A stretch of 45,747 nucleotides of DNA from an uncultured Collinsella sp. (GTDB taxonomy: Bacteria; Actinomycetota; Coriobacteriia; Coriobacteriales; Coriobacteriaceae): positions 1 to 45,747 of the forward strand of contig UQZL01000016.1 in assembly GCA_900545605.1 (NCBI GenBank). The letters run 5' to 3'. Position numbers and translations under genes: made by a program. Below are positions 26,782 to 34,252 of the stretch, piece by piece; position 1 is the stretch's first letter, and each line of letters starts with the position of its first letter. The notes under the pieces are model-generated. The model saw only the letters and a program-made list of their open reading frames with translations. It had not been told where the DNA came from and did no database searches.

Positions 26782-26819
26782 TTTACAACATACAAACATG
26801 CGTTCGATAATAGAGGGCA
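26782..26819 (+). promoter_or_regulatory. Promoter with LexA-type box and predicted leaderless start
   Basis: TTTACA (26782-26787) and GATAAT (26806-26811) are separated by 18 nt. Between them CAAAC-ATGC-GTTCG (26793-26806) matches the LexA consensus at 13/14 positions. The expected transcription start (about 26818-26819) coincides with the ATG at 26819, so the mRNA would be leaderless. No usable ribosome site precedes this ATG. Confidence 0.55.
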
Positions 26820-27157
26820 TGGAATATCGACAGACAGACGGCAAAACTCGGCGCGTGCACAAGCAGTATGTGGACGTCGTGGCTCGCATCCTCGCGGGCG
26901 GACAGGTCGTGCCGGTCACCGTCTGCTGGGTCGACGGCCGTTGTTTTACGATCGACGAAATTATCTCGACCATTGGGTTTGGCCTGATGGTCCACGGCAT
27001 CCGTACGGCAACATATAAGGTGCGTTTTGGCGGGCACGCGACCGAGTTGTATCTGGAGGACCAGACGCGCGAGCGGGCGGACGGCTCGCAGGCGCACGTG
27101 ATGCGTTGGTGGGTCTGGGCCTTTGATCGTACGCTTGAGGGCGAGCGCCGTAGGTAA
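26819..27157 (+). CDS. Small protein, DUF6504-like, probable SOS member
   Basis: A soluble 112-residue protein. The pattern VPVTVCWVDGRCFTIDEI ... RTATYKVRFGGHATELYLED ... RWWVWAFDR resembles the DUF6504 type of small proteins often encoded beside error-prone polymerases, but this is recognition by pattern only. A LexA-type box in its promoter agrees with a DNA-damage role. The ATG at 26819 coincides with the predicted transcription start; an in-frame ATG at 26798 lies inside the promoter and is unlikely. The end of the gene forms half of a 12-bp inverted repeat reaching into the next leader. Confidence 0.7.
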   Translation: MEYRQTDGKTRRVHKQYVDVVARILAGGQVVPVTVCWVDGRCFTIDEIISTIGFGLMVHGIRTATYKVRFGGHATELYLEDQTRERADGSQAHVMRWWVWAFDRTLEGERRR

Positions 27158-27208
27158 GGACGTACAGCATTCGGGTACAATGACAGGAATCTTGTCACCT
27201 ACGGCGCT
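27144..27208. repeat. 12-bp inverted repeat around the 26819-gene stop and next leader
   Basis: AGCGCCGTAGGT (27144-27155) is perfectly complementary to ACCTACGGCGCT (27197-27208), with a smaller TGACA/TGTCA pair inside. The left arm is coding and the right arm lies in the leader of the Bax-inhibitor-like gene, 27 nt before its start. It could be an RNA switch or a terminator without a T-tract. Confidence 0.5.
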
Positions 27209-27235
27209 GTCGTGCGCTTTTTGAAAGGACGAAGT

Positions 27236-27931
27236 ATGAACGATATCCAGGGCTATCAGAACGGCCCCGTCGAGAGCGGCGCAAGCCGCGCCAAGGAGAT
27301 GTCGCCGCGCGCGTACAATCTCGCCATGTCTGCCCTGATCTTCTTGGGCTTTTGCGCCATGGGTGCCGGTGCTTACTTTACGAGCACCATGTCGTTTGCC
27401 CGCATGATGATGAGCGGCGCCGCCTTGCCGCTGGTCTTTGGCTCGTTTATTTTGACCATCGTCGGCATGGTCATGATGTCGGCTGCTGCGGGCAAGCAGT
27501 CCGTGGGCCTGTCCCTTGTGGGCTACGTAATCTTTGCGAGTACCTTTGGCCTGACCGCGTCGTTTGGCCTTGCCAACTACGACTTGCCCACCATCAACAC
27601 TGCCTTTATCGCCACGGCCGCCATCACCTTTGTCTTTGGTGCCTTGGGCGTGACGTTCCCCAAGTTTTTCCAGCGCGTATATGGCATCGGTTTTGGCATT
27701 CTGCTCGCCACGATTCTGGTTGAGATCGTGCTGATGTTCATGGGCGTCTCGCAGACCATCACCGACCTGATCGTGATCGTGGTGTTCGCCGGCTTTATTG
27801 GCTACGACACCTATGTTGCCACGACGGTGCCGCCCACGCTGCCCAACGCCGTGCTCATGGCGTCCAACCTGTTCGTGGACATCATCAACGTGTTCCTGCG
27901 CATCCTGAGCATCCTTGCTCGTCGCGATTAA
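27236..27931 (+). CDS. Bax inhibitor-1 (YbhL/YccA-like) family membrane protein
   Basis: Integral membrane protein of the BI-1/UPF0005 family, some members of which act as calcium leak channels; the physiological role here is unknown. The 231-residue product has a cytoplasmic N-terminus, about seven helices and the family-typical C-terminal block GYDTYVA ... NLFVDIINVFLRILSILARR with Asp and Arg residues in the last helices. ATG 27236 has AAAGGA 6 nt upstream; an in-frame GTG (27212) precedes that site. Confidence 0.82.
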   Translation: MNDIQGYQNGPVESGASRAKEMSPRAYNLAMSALIFLGFCAMGAGAYFTSTMSFARMMMSGAALPLVFGSFILTIVGMVMMSAAAGKQSVGLSLVGYVIFASTFGLTASFGLANYDLPTINTAFIATAAITFVFGALGVTFPKFFQRVYGIGFGILLATILVEIVLMFMGVSQTITDLIVIVVFAGFIGYDTYVATTVPPTLPNAVLMASNLFVDIINVFLRILSILARRD

Positions 27932-27978
27932 AGCGCGGCATTGCGACGCTTCCTGCCGGACACGGTAAAACGATACGA

Positions 27979-28006
27979 AAGGCGGTCCTTCGGGGCCGTC
28001 TTTTTT
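27979..28006 (+). terminator. Intrinsic terminator after the Bax-inhibitor-like gene
   Basis: GGCGGTCC-TTCG-GGGCCGTC forms an 8-bp stem with G-U pairs and a UUCG tetraloop, followed by TTTTTT. Confidence 0.85.
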
Positions 28007-28072
28007 GTGCGCGGCGGGGTATGATGGATGGGAAAAAGCCGATAGCGGCAGCGACAGGAAAGGTGGCCACGT

Positions 28073-29208
28073 ATGGCAGATGTCGACAACAGGAACCGTA
28101 ACCGCAGGTCTAACCGAGCGGGTCAGCCCAATCCCAAGCGCGAGGCGCGTGCCAAGGCCGCCGAGCGCCATGTGGTGGCTGTGTCCGAGGCCTGCGCCAA
28201 GGACATCGAGCGTTCGCTTGCCGGCGTGTGCGAGTTCGATGGTATGCCTGCTGGTTTTGTCGCGGCGATGAAGGCCAAGGCCCAGGCGGCTGCGGCTGCC
28301 GAGGAGCAGGTTGCCGAGGACGTCGAGGCTGCTGAGGCTGTCGAGGTTGAGGCTGCCGAGGTTGAGGCTGCGGTCGAGCCTGAGGTGGCGCTCGAGTCCA
28401 CCGGGTCGGCGACGAGGTTGAGTCCGCGCCCGCGGAGGAGGCTGCTCCGGTCCTGCCCGAGGTCACCGTGCTTGATGCCTCCGCCACGCAGGCAATCCTC
28501 GATAACGGCCGCGGCTATGCGCAGTTCTGCGATATGGCCGTGCTTGCCTTTGCCTCGTTCACCAACCCTGGCGGTGGCTACATCCAGGGCTATCTGGGAC
28601 AGGAGGCGACGCTCTGCGCCGATTCGTACCTGTACAACGTGCTCGACAAGCAGCGCAAGTGGTACGGCGAGAACCGTCGCCGCAACATCAACTGCGAGCT
28701 GTACCGTAATCGTGCGCTGGTGGTGCCCGCCGTGCGCTTCGACCGCAACCACGTGCACGCCTATGCCGACGTAATCGTCACCGCCGCGCCTAACGTCAAG
28801 CGTGCCCGTCAAGAGTACCGCGTGAGCGACGACGCCCTGTTGGATGCCCTGCGCGACCGTATCCGCTTTGTCCTTGCCATCTGCGATGAGCTGGGTCGCG
28901 AGAAGCTCGTGCTGGGTGCTTGGGGCTGCGACAACAACGGCTTTGACGCCGAGGCCGTGGCAGAGCTCTTCCGCGAGGAGCTCGCATCGGGCGACTTTAA
29001 GGTCAAGCAGGTGTTCTTTGCCGTGCCTTCTACGCGCTGGGATGAGGACTTCGCCAAGTTTGAGCACGTGCTGGCAAACTTCCCCGAGCGCAACGAGGAG
29101 TCCTATGCCCAGGTTGCCGCCCGCGCCGCGGCCGCCCGTGCCGCCGAGCAGGCTCAGGTCGCCACCGAGGACGATGAGGACGATGACGATTGGCGCAAGT
29201 ACCTGTAA
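28073..29208 (+). pseudogene. PARG-like (TIGR02452/DUF2263) protein, frameshifted
   Basis: A macrodomain-type poly(ADP-ribose) glycohydrolase relative split over two frames. The first frame gives a basic N-terminus and an acidic Ala/Glu/Val-rich linker to about residue 110. The catalytic half (TVLDASATQAIL, LAFASFTNPGGGYIQGYLGQ, LVLGAWGCDNNGFD) continues in the -1 frame, which is open only after the TGA at 28381. The acidic linker character crosses the junction, fitting loss of one base near the GGG at 28403-28405. The usual QEE catalytic pair reads QEA here. It could be a pseudogene, a phase-variable state or a sequence error; no slippery heptamer was seen. Confidence 0.75.
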
Positions 29209-29234
29209 TCGGTACGTGCCGTCAGATAGGTCGA

Positions 29235-29266
29235 GCCGGCGGGAGGGCTACTCCCGTCGGCTTTTT
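29235..29266 (+). terminator. Intrinsic terminator after the PARG-like gene
   Basis: GCCGGCGGGAG-GGCTA-CTCCCGTCGGC forms an 11-bp stem with one G-U pair, followed by TTTTT. It precedes the SGNH hydrolase gene. Confidence 0.88.
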
Positions 29267-29285
29267 ACTAAAGGAGGGGCTTACG

Positions 29286-29945
29286 ATGAAAAACGTTCTG
29301 TGCTTTGGTGACAGCAATACCTATGGCTATGATCCGGCTGGTATGCGCGATGGCACCGCGGTGCGCTATGCGCAGGATGTGCGCTGGTGCGGCGTGGCGC
29401 AGCGTGACCTGGGCGAGGGCTGGCATGTGATTGAGGAGGGGCTTAACGGCCGCACGACGGTGCGCGACGATATGTGCCATCTGGACACTAACCTCAACGG
29501 CATTCTCGCGCTTCCGATGCTGCTCGAGGCCCATAAGCCGCTGGACGCCATTGTGATCATGCTGGGCACCAACGACTGTAAGACGGTCTTTAACGTGACA
29601 GCTTCCGATATCGCCCGTGGCGCCATGGCGCTGATTCGCGCCGTCCGCGCGTTTCCGTGGACCGACGCCGCGCCTTGTCCGCGGATTCTGCTGATGGCTC
29701 CCATCAAGATTAAGCCGCAGATCGCCGATGTGTACATGACCGACTTTGACGAGCATTCCGTTGAGGCATCTGAGCATTTTGGCGAGTACTATGCGCATGT
29801 GGCCGAGCAGTTTGGCTGCGACTTTTTGAATGCCGCCGAGTTTGCCGAGCCGGGCGATATCGACTATCTGCATATGATGCCCGAAAGCCATGAGAGCCTG
29901 GGACATGCCGTGGCAGCCAAGCTCAAAGAGATGCTCGGTGAGTAG
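29286..29945 (+). CDS. SGNH/GDSL family hydrolase
   Basis: Cytosolic serine esterase of the SGNH superfamily; the substrate is unknown, possibly an acyl or acetyl ester. The 219-residue protein has block I (VLCFGDSNTYGYDP, nucleophile Ser), block II Gly in EEGLNGRTTV, block III (IIMLGTNDCK, oxyanion Asn) and a block V-like DYLHMMPESHESLGHA with the expected Asp and His. No signal peptide is visible. ATG 29286 has GGAGGGG upstream; the longer in-frame extension runs through the terminator and is rejected. Confidence 0.9.
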   Translation: MKNVLCFGDSNTYGYDPAGMRDGTAVRYAQDVRWCGVAQRDLGEGWHVIEEGLNGRTTVRDDMCHLDTNLNGILALPMLLEAHKPLDAIVIMLGTNDCKTVFNVTASDIARGAMALIRAVRAFPWTDAAPCPRILLMAPIKIKPQIADVYMTDFDEHSVEASEHFGEYYAHVAEQFGCDFLNAAEFAEPGDIDYLHMMPESHESLGHAVAAKLKEMLGE

Positions 29946-29953
29946 TGCGACCC

Positions 29954-29987
29954 CAAGCCACCACAAAGGTACCTTTGCGGTGGCTTG
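29954..29987. repeat. Left boundary hairpin of the palindromic array
   Basis: CAAGCCACC-A-CAAAGGT pairs with ACCTTTG-C-GGTGGCTTG, a 17-bp near-perfect palindrome with one A-C mismatch and no long loop. GCCACCACAAAGGTACC (29957-29973) recurs as GCCACCGCAAAGGTGCC at 30228-30244. It starts 9 nt after the SGNH stop and may also terminate it. Confidence 0.8.
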
Positions 29988-30000
29988 ATTCGTCTGTTTG

Positions 30001-30216
30001 TCTTGATCTGTAACAGTTGTAAGGCCGAAAACGGGCTAGATGTTACAGATTGAGATTATTTAGGTCGATATCGGTCGTTTGTCTCGATCTGTAACATCTA
30101 GGGTCGATTTTGCCGAGTTACTGTTACAGATCGAGATTATCTTCTCAGCTAAATTTGAATGTCTCGATCCGTAACAGGTGGGCCGAAAAATGGGCTCTAA
30201 CTGTTACGGATCGAGA
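30001..30216. repeat. Array of six 15-nt arms in alternating orientation (three hairpins)
   Basis: Arms start at 30001, 30041, 30082, 30122, 30162 and 30202, a 40-41-nt period, alternating TCTYGATCYGTAACA and its complement. Each adjacent pair forms a 15-bp stem around a loop of exactly 25 nt; the spacers between hairpins are 26 and 25 nt. Copy 3 carries a compensatory change (C at 30170 against G at 30208, where copy 2 has T and A). The loops of copies 1 and 3 share GGCCGAAAA...GGGCT; the loop of copy 2 resembles it in reverse complement. This fits a BIME/REP-like cluster. It is not a CRISPR: arms alternate orientation and the loops are related. Confidence 0.9.
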
Positions 30217-30228
30217 TGTTTGTGGGAG

Positions 30229-30265
30229 CCACCGCAAAGGTGCCTGTCCCCTTTGCGGTGGTTTT
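30229..30265 (+). terminator. Right boundary hairpin with T-run
   Basis: CCACCGCAAAGG (30229-30240) and CCTTTGCGGTGG (30250-30261) form a perfect 12-bp stem around TGCCTGTCC, followed by TTTT. It shares its stem sequence with the left boundary hairpin. It lies between the convergent SGNH and thiD genes. Confidence 0.75.
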
Positions 30266-30277
30266 GGGCTGCGAATC

Positions 30278-31108
30278 TTAATATTGCCACATGTGGTTGA
30301 CGGGGCCGGAACCTTTGCCCATGTCAAGGCCGGCGGCGAGGGCGCCCGTTAGGTAGGCCTTGCCGGCGTTGACGGCATCGGCAAGATCCATGCCCTGAGC
30401 CAGAGCGCAGGCGATGGCGGACGAGAGCGTGCATCCGGTGCCGTGCGTGTTGTCGGTCTCGATGCGCTTGTGGCGGAACCACGTGGTGAGTGGATCTCCC
30501 AGATGGTTGCCCTCGTCATCGAGTGGCGCGGGTTCGGCCAGTACATCGTTGGCCTCGTTGGCAAGATGCCCGCCCTTAACGAGGGATGCGCAACCAAAGC
30601 GGCGGGTGAGGAGCATGGCAGCATTTTGCTGCGTGCGCTCGGAGTCGACCTCGTAGTCGAGCAGGGCCATGGCCTCGGGAATATTGGGCGTGATAACCGT
30701 CGCTAGCGGGAACAGACGGCGGGTGAGCGCCTCGGCGGCATCTTCGGCAATCAGCCGTGCGCCCGAGGTGGCGACCATGACGGGGTCGACGACGATATTT
30801 TGTGCGTCCCAGGCGCCCAGGCGGTCGGCGATAACCTCGATAATCTCGGCAGAGGAAACCATGCCGATCTTGACGGCGCTGGGTCGGATATCGTCAAAAA
30901 CGGCATCGATTTGCGCGGCGACAATATCCGGGGAGATGTTCTGTACGGCGGTGACGCCCAGGGTGTTCTGTGCGGTGATAGCGGTGATGGCCGTCTCGGC
31001 ATACAGGCGGTGCGCCGTGATGGTCTTGATGTCGGCCTGAATGCCGGCACCACCGCTGGAATCTGATCCTGCGATGGACAGGACGGCGGGTACCTTACTG
31101 CGATCCAT
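30278..31108 (-). CDS. thiD: Hydroxymethylpyrimidine/phosphomethylpyrimidine kinase ThiD
   Basis: Phosphorylates HMP and HMP-P to HMP-PP for thiamine synthesis. The 276-residue ribokinase-fold protein has the N-terminal SIAGSDSSGGAGIQADIKT, the central KIGMVSSAEIIEVIADRL and VVDPVMVATSGARL, and the anion-hole/catalytic DNTHGTGCTLSSAIACALAQ at the C-terminus. AAGGGAG precedes the ATG. It lies downstream of thiC on the same strand, separated by 182 nt that include a GC-rich hairpin and a possible own promoter (TATAAT, minus strand, 31160-31155). Confidence 0.94.
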   Translation of the reverse strand: MDRSKVPAVLSIAGSDSSGGAGIQADIKTITAHRLYAETAITAITAQNTLGVTAVQNISPDIVAAQIDAVFDDIRPSAVKIGMVSSAEIIEVIADRLGAWDAQNIVVDPVMVATSGARLIAEDAAEALTRRLFPLATVITPNIPEAMALLDYEVDSERTQQNAAMLLTRRFGCASLVKGGHLANEANDVLAEPAPLDDEGNHLGDPLTTWFRHKRIETDNTHGTGCTLSSAIACALAQGMDLADAVNAGKAYLTGALAAGLDMGKGSGPVNHMWQY

Positions 31109-31165
31109 GTTCGCTCCCTTGTTCGGTCGGATTCAAATGGGTCTTTAAGCCAGCATTATAAAGAT

Positions 31166-31195
31166 GCCCGGGCCGACTCTATGTCGAACCCGGGC
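31166..31195 (-). terminator. GC-rich hairpin between thiC and thiD
   Basis: GCCCGGG (31166-31172) pairs with CCCGGGC (31189-31195), with an inner CGAC/GTCG helix. On the minus strand it is followed by ATCTTTATAAT, a weak T-tract that also contains a -10-like TATAAT. It may attenuate transcription from thiC into thiD. Confidence 0.45.
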
Positions 31196-31290
31196 GGGCG
31201 ATGCAATCTTTACGCAAATGAAAGCAAATGTTCACAAGTCAACAATTGACGGGCGTTGCAGAAGGCTTGCTGGCGATTGCCCTGTAAAGG

Positions 31291-32625
31291 CTAATCCTCC
31301 ATGCCAAGATCGATCGTCGTGCCCTCGAACACCTTGTTGACGGTGCGGACGGCGCACATCTTGCCACACATGGTGCAGGTGCCCTCGGTGGCGGCGGGGG
31401 ATTCCTCGTAGCGCTTCTTACCAGTGACCGGGTCGAGAGCGCACTTCCACATGGCATCCCAGTCGAGTTTGCGGCGTGCCTGGCCCATCTTATCGTCCAT
31501 GTCGCGGGCGTGCGGCACCTTCTTGGCGATGTCGGCGGCGTGTGCGGCAATCTTAGTGGCCATGAGGCCGTCGAGCACATCCTGGGCGTTGGGCAGGCAC
31601 AGGTGTTCGGCGGGCGTCACGTAGCACAGGAAGTCGGCGCCCGAGCTCGCGGAGATGGCGCCACCGATGGCTGCGGTGATGTGGTCGTAACCCACGCCGA
31701 TATCGGTCACCAGCGGCCCCAGCACATAGAACGGGGCGTTGTGGCACAGGCGCTTCTGCAGCTTCATATTGGCGGCGATCTCGTCGAGCGCCATGTGGCC
31801 CGGTCCCTCGACCATGACCTGGACGCCCGCGGCCCATGCGCGCTTGCACAGCTTGCCCAGCTCGATCATCTCGGCAGTCTCGGTGGCGTCGTTGGAATCG
31901 TAGAGACAGCCCGGGCGGCAGGAGTCGCCGAGCGAAATCGTCACGTCGTACTCGTGGCAAATCTCGAGCAACTCGTCGTAGAACTCATAGAACGGGTTCT
32001 CGTTACCGGTGACTTCCATCCAGCCAAACAGCAGTGAGCCGCCGCGGCTCACGATGTTCATCAGGCGGCCGGTCTCCTTAAAGGTCTTGATGACCGACTT
32101 GTTGATGCCGCAGTGGATAGTCATAAAGTCAACGCCGTCCTCGGCGTGCGCGCGCACGACTTCGAACAGGTCGTCCTTGGTGAGCTTGACCAGCGGCTTT
32201 TCCATGTAGCCGATGGCGTCGTACATGGGGACGGTACCTACCATGAGCGGCGTCTCGTTGATGAGCTGCTGGCGGAACTGGCACGTCTTGCCCGAGTTGG
32301 AGAGGTCCATGATGGCGTCGGCGCCAAAGTCCTCGGCGATCTTGACCTTCTTCCATTCCTCGGCGGCATCGGCCTTGTCGCCCGAGATGCCCAGGTTCAC
32401 GTTGACCTTTGTGGACAGGCCCTCACCGACGCCAAAGGCGCGCATGCCCTTTTTGATATGCACGATGTTGGCGGGAATGGCGATGCGGCCGTCGGCCACG
32501 CGCTCGCGGATGTACTCGGGGTCGCGATGCTCGCGCTCGGCGACCTCCTTCATCTGCGGTGTGATCTGCCCGGCGCGGGCGAAGTCGATTTGCGTGACGA
32601 GCTTGGGCTCGGTCTGTGTGCTCAT
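31291..32625 (-). CDS. thiC: Phosphomethylpyrimidine synthase ThiC
   Basis: Radical-SAM enzyme that converts aminoimidazole ribotide to HMP-P. The 444-residue product is the short form of the family. Conserved segments include KVNVNLGISGD, DAIMDLSNSGKT, FMTIHCGINK, ISLGDSCRPGCLYDSND, VMVEGPGHMALDEI and YDHITAAIGGAISASSGADFL (given as two overlapping blocks in the family). The C-terminal cluster motif is CTMCGKMC (CX2CX3C), one residue shorter than the CX2CX4C of long-form ThiC. ATG 32625 follows AAGGGAG; a longer in-frame start lies inside the riboswitch. Confidence 0.96.
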   Translation of the reverse strand: MSTQTEPKLVTQIDFARAGQITPQMKEVAEREHRDPEYIRERVADGRIAIPANIVHIKKGMRAFGVGEGLSTKVNVNLGISGDKADAAEEWKKVKIAEDFGADAIMDLSNSGKTCQFRQQLINETPLMVGTVPMYDAIGYMEKPLVKLTKDDLFEVVRAHAEDGVDFMTIHCGINKSVIKTFKETGRLMNIVSRGGSLLFGWMEVTGNENPFYEFYDELLEICHEYDVTISLGDSCRPGCLYDSNDATETAEMIELGKLCKRAWAAGVQVMVEGPGHMALDEIAANMKLQKRLCHNAPFYVLGPLVTDIGVGYDHITAAIGGAISASSGADFLCYVTPAEHLCLPNAQDVLDGLMATKIAAHAADIAKKVPHARDMDDKMGQARRKLDWDAMWKCALDPVTGKKRYEESPAATEGTCTMCGKMCAVRTVNKVFEGTTIDLGMED

Positions 32626-32633
32626 TGGCACGG

Positions 32634-32726
32634 CTCCCTTCGTTGGCATTACCCATATCAGGTTTGCGGGTCAGGGCGGGCGCGCCCAGTCTCAGCCTGC
32701 CGTCTTGTCCTGCAAGCTCCCCGTTT
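32634..32726 (-). ncRNA. TPP riboswitch (THI element)
   Basis: On the minus strand upstream of thiC stand the hallmark segments of the TPP aptamer in order: ACGGGGAGC, GGCTGAGA, GACCCGC, ACCTGATATGGGTAATGCC and AACGAAGGGAG. The thiC ribosome site (AAGGGAG) is the 3' end of the aptamer itself, which favours translational control: ligand-bound RNA would hide the site. No separate terminator hairpin fits between aptamer and start. Confidence 0.93.
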
Positions 32727-32740
32727 ATGTGGTGGGCTCA

Positions 32741-32768
32741 AGTATAGCTCGAATGGGTACGATTGACG
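32741..32768 (-). promoter_or_regulatory. Probable thiC promoter (-10 region)
   Basis: On the minus strand TATACT (32746-32741) is a good -10, placing the transcript start a few nt before the TPP aptamer. The -35, 17-18 nt upstream, is only a weak CGTCAA/GTCAAT. Confidence 0.45.
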
Positions 32769-32796
32769 CGATGAGCATGCCCGTGGGGAGGCGAAC

Positions 32797-33318
32797 ATGG
32801 AAGACAAGCATCTATATCGAGAGACACAGTGGGACGTGTCGGCCGAGGAGGGCCGTGCCCATCATGGGCTGGTCGCAATCGGTTTTGCGATCCTTGTCGT
32901 GATGGTGATTGCCTGTTGTATCTGGACGTTTGGTGGTCGTGGCGGCGCTGTATGGGAGTTCGAGGCTGATGATGGCCTACCGATTATGACGGTGAGGAGT
33001 ACCGGCGGTAATGCCAATACGCTCGCCATTCCGGGCGATTATTGGTACCCGCGCGATGAGTTTGTGCAGTTGCAGCTGAGTGGTGGGTCCATTCCAGGTG
33101 AAGAAATCGAACGCGTGACGTTTGACGCGGCGCTCAAAACGCTGACGGTGAAGCTCAAAGATCAAGGAGATGTGCCCACGACCATGGATATCGCCCTGAC
33201 GGAATGGCGTCTGGAGCCTCCGACGGGTGTTGCGGTTTCCGAGGTTGAGCACGTCAAGATTGTCTATCAGGACGGTTCGACAAACGGGATTGCAAAGGCC
33301 GATGGCTTGGCGGAGTAA
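32797..33318 (+). CDS. Hypothetical single-span membrane protein
   Basis: No family was recognised. The 173-residue product has a short cytoplasmic N-terminus (about 24 residues), one membrane helix at about 25-45 (GLVAIGFAILVVMVIACCIW), then an extracytoplasmic domain of about 125 residues rich in beta-prone segments. No cysteines or catalytic motif stand out outside the membrane. GGGGAGG lies just upstream of the ATG. It is divergent from thiC and shares that short intergenic region. Confidence 0.8.
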   Translation: MEDKHLYRETQWDVSAEEGRAHHGLVAIGFAILVVMVIACCIWTFGGRGGAVWEFEADDGLPIMTVRSTGGNANTLAIPGDYWYPRDEFVQLQLSGGSIPGEEIERVTFDAALKTLTVKLKDQGDVPTTMDIALTEWRLEPPTGVAVSEVEHVKIVYQDGSTNGIAKADGLAE

Positions 33319-33341
33319 CGGGGTGTTTGGAAACGGCGGGC

Positions 33342-34151
33342 CTATTGTGCCTGCGCGTTCATGAATACCAGGGTGTTTTTGTCTGAAAGCTCGGGGATGT
33401 GCCGATAGCCGATGTTGAATGTGGTAAGTTCGCTTGCATCCTCGAGCTTGTTTTCTGCCATCCAGCGCACCATGGAGCCGCGCGCCTTTTTGCTGGCGGT
33501 CGAGCGCTGGATGGGCTTGCCGTTGCGGACACCTTCGCCAAAGAGACAAGTGACGGTTGTGGCGTCGCCTGCGAGATGGGGTAGAACGGCCTTGGCGTAC
33601 TCCGCGCTGGCAAGGTTGACGACCGTGGTGTTGGAGCCGGTCGGCGCAATGGCGCATGCAAGTTTGTCGCCCCAAAACGTATAGAGATCGCGAGCGCCGT
33701 CGACGGCGAGCTTGGCTCCCATTTCGAGCCGATAGGGCTCAACGCCATGGAAAGGCCGCACGCATCCGTACAATCCGGAGAGGATCCAGAGATGGTTTTG
33801 CAGCCAGTCGAGCTGTGCAGCATCCATGACCTCGGGCGCCATGCTTTGGTATTGGATGCCGTGGTAGGACATGACGGCGGGGGAGATTCGGCGCGCGAGA
33901 TCGGGATCGGCGAGGTCGGCATCGCTCAGGACGGGCATAAATTCGTGAAGCGTATCCAGGGACGTTGTAAGCAGCCTGTCGCTCACGTTCCAAAGGGCCT
34001 GAAGACCTGCCGCGCCATCCTCGCGTTCGATGCCTAGCAGTGCCTGATGGAGCCGGGCCGTCTGATGTGCAAAAGGCGGTATGCCCAAAACGTCAAAGGC
34101 ATCTTGAGCTGTCCGCATCTGTTTGGCGGGCGAAATGACGACCTGTAGCAC
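33342..34151 (-). CDS. yaaA: Peroxide stress protein YaaA (DUF328)
   Basis: Member of the YaaA family; the E. coli protein lowers free iron during peroxide stress and binds DNA. The 269-residue product has the N-terminal VVISPAKQMRT, LYGCVRPFHGVEPYRLEMG, FWGDKLACAI, VVNLASAEYAKAV and the C-terminal KKARGSMVRWMAENK, the block order expected. It starts at GTG, with AAGGAGG 6 nt upstream (minus strand). Confidence 0.92.
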   Translation of the reverse strand: MLQVVISPAKQMRTAQDAFDVLGIPPFAHQTARLHQALLGIEREDGAAGLQALWNVSDRLLTTSLDTLHEFMPVLSDADLADPDLARRISPAVMSYHGIQYQSMAPEVMDAAQLDWLQNHLWILSGLYGCVRPFHGVEPYRLEMGAKLAVDGARDLYTFWGDKLACAIAPTGSNTTVVNLASAEYAKAVLPHLAGDATTVTCLFGEGVRNGKPIQRSTASKKARGSMVRWMAENKLEDASELTTFNIGYRHIPELSDKNTLVFMNAQAQ

Positions 34152-34252
34152 GGAATCCTCCTTCCGCTAAAAAAGTTGCGGTGAAGTACAGACCGCTTTC
34201 CCCGTTGGAAGCCCTGATGAATCCGTATTTCACCGCAAGTTACAAGGGTTGG

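Noticed and set aside
28384..28420. Programmed -1 frameshift in the PARG-like gene
   Set aside because: No X-XXY-YYZ slippery heptamer or strong downstream stem was found; an indel is simpler.
30001..30216. CRISPR array
   Set aside because: Repeats are only 15 nt, alternate in orientation, and the intervening loops are related to each other; no cas gene is nearby.
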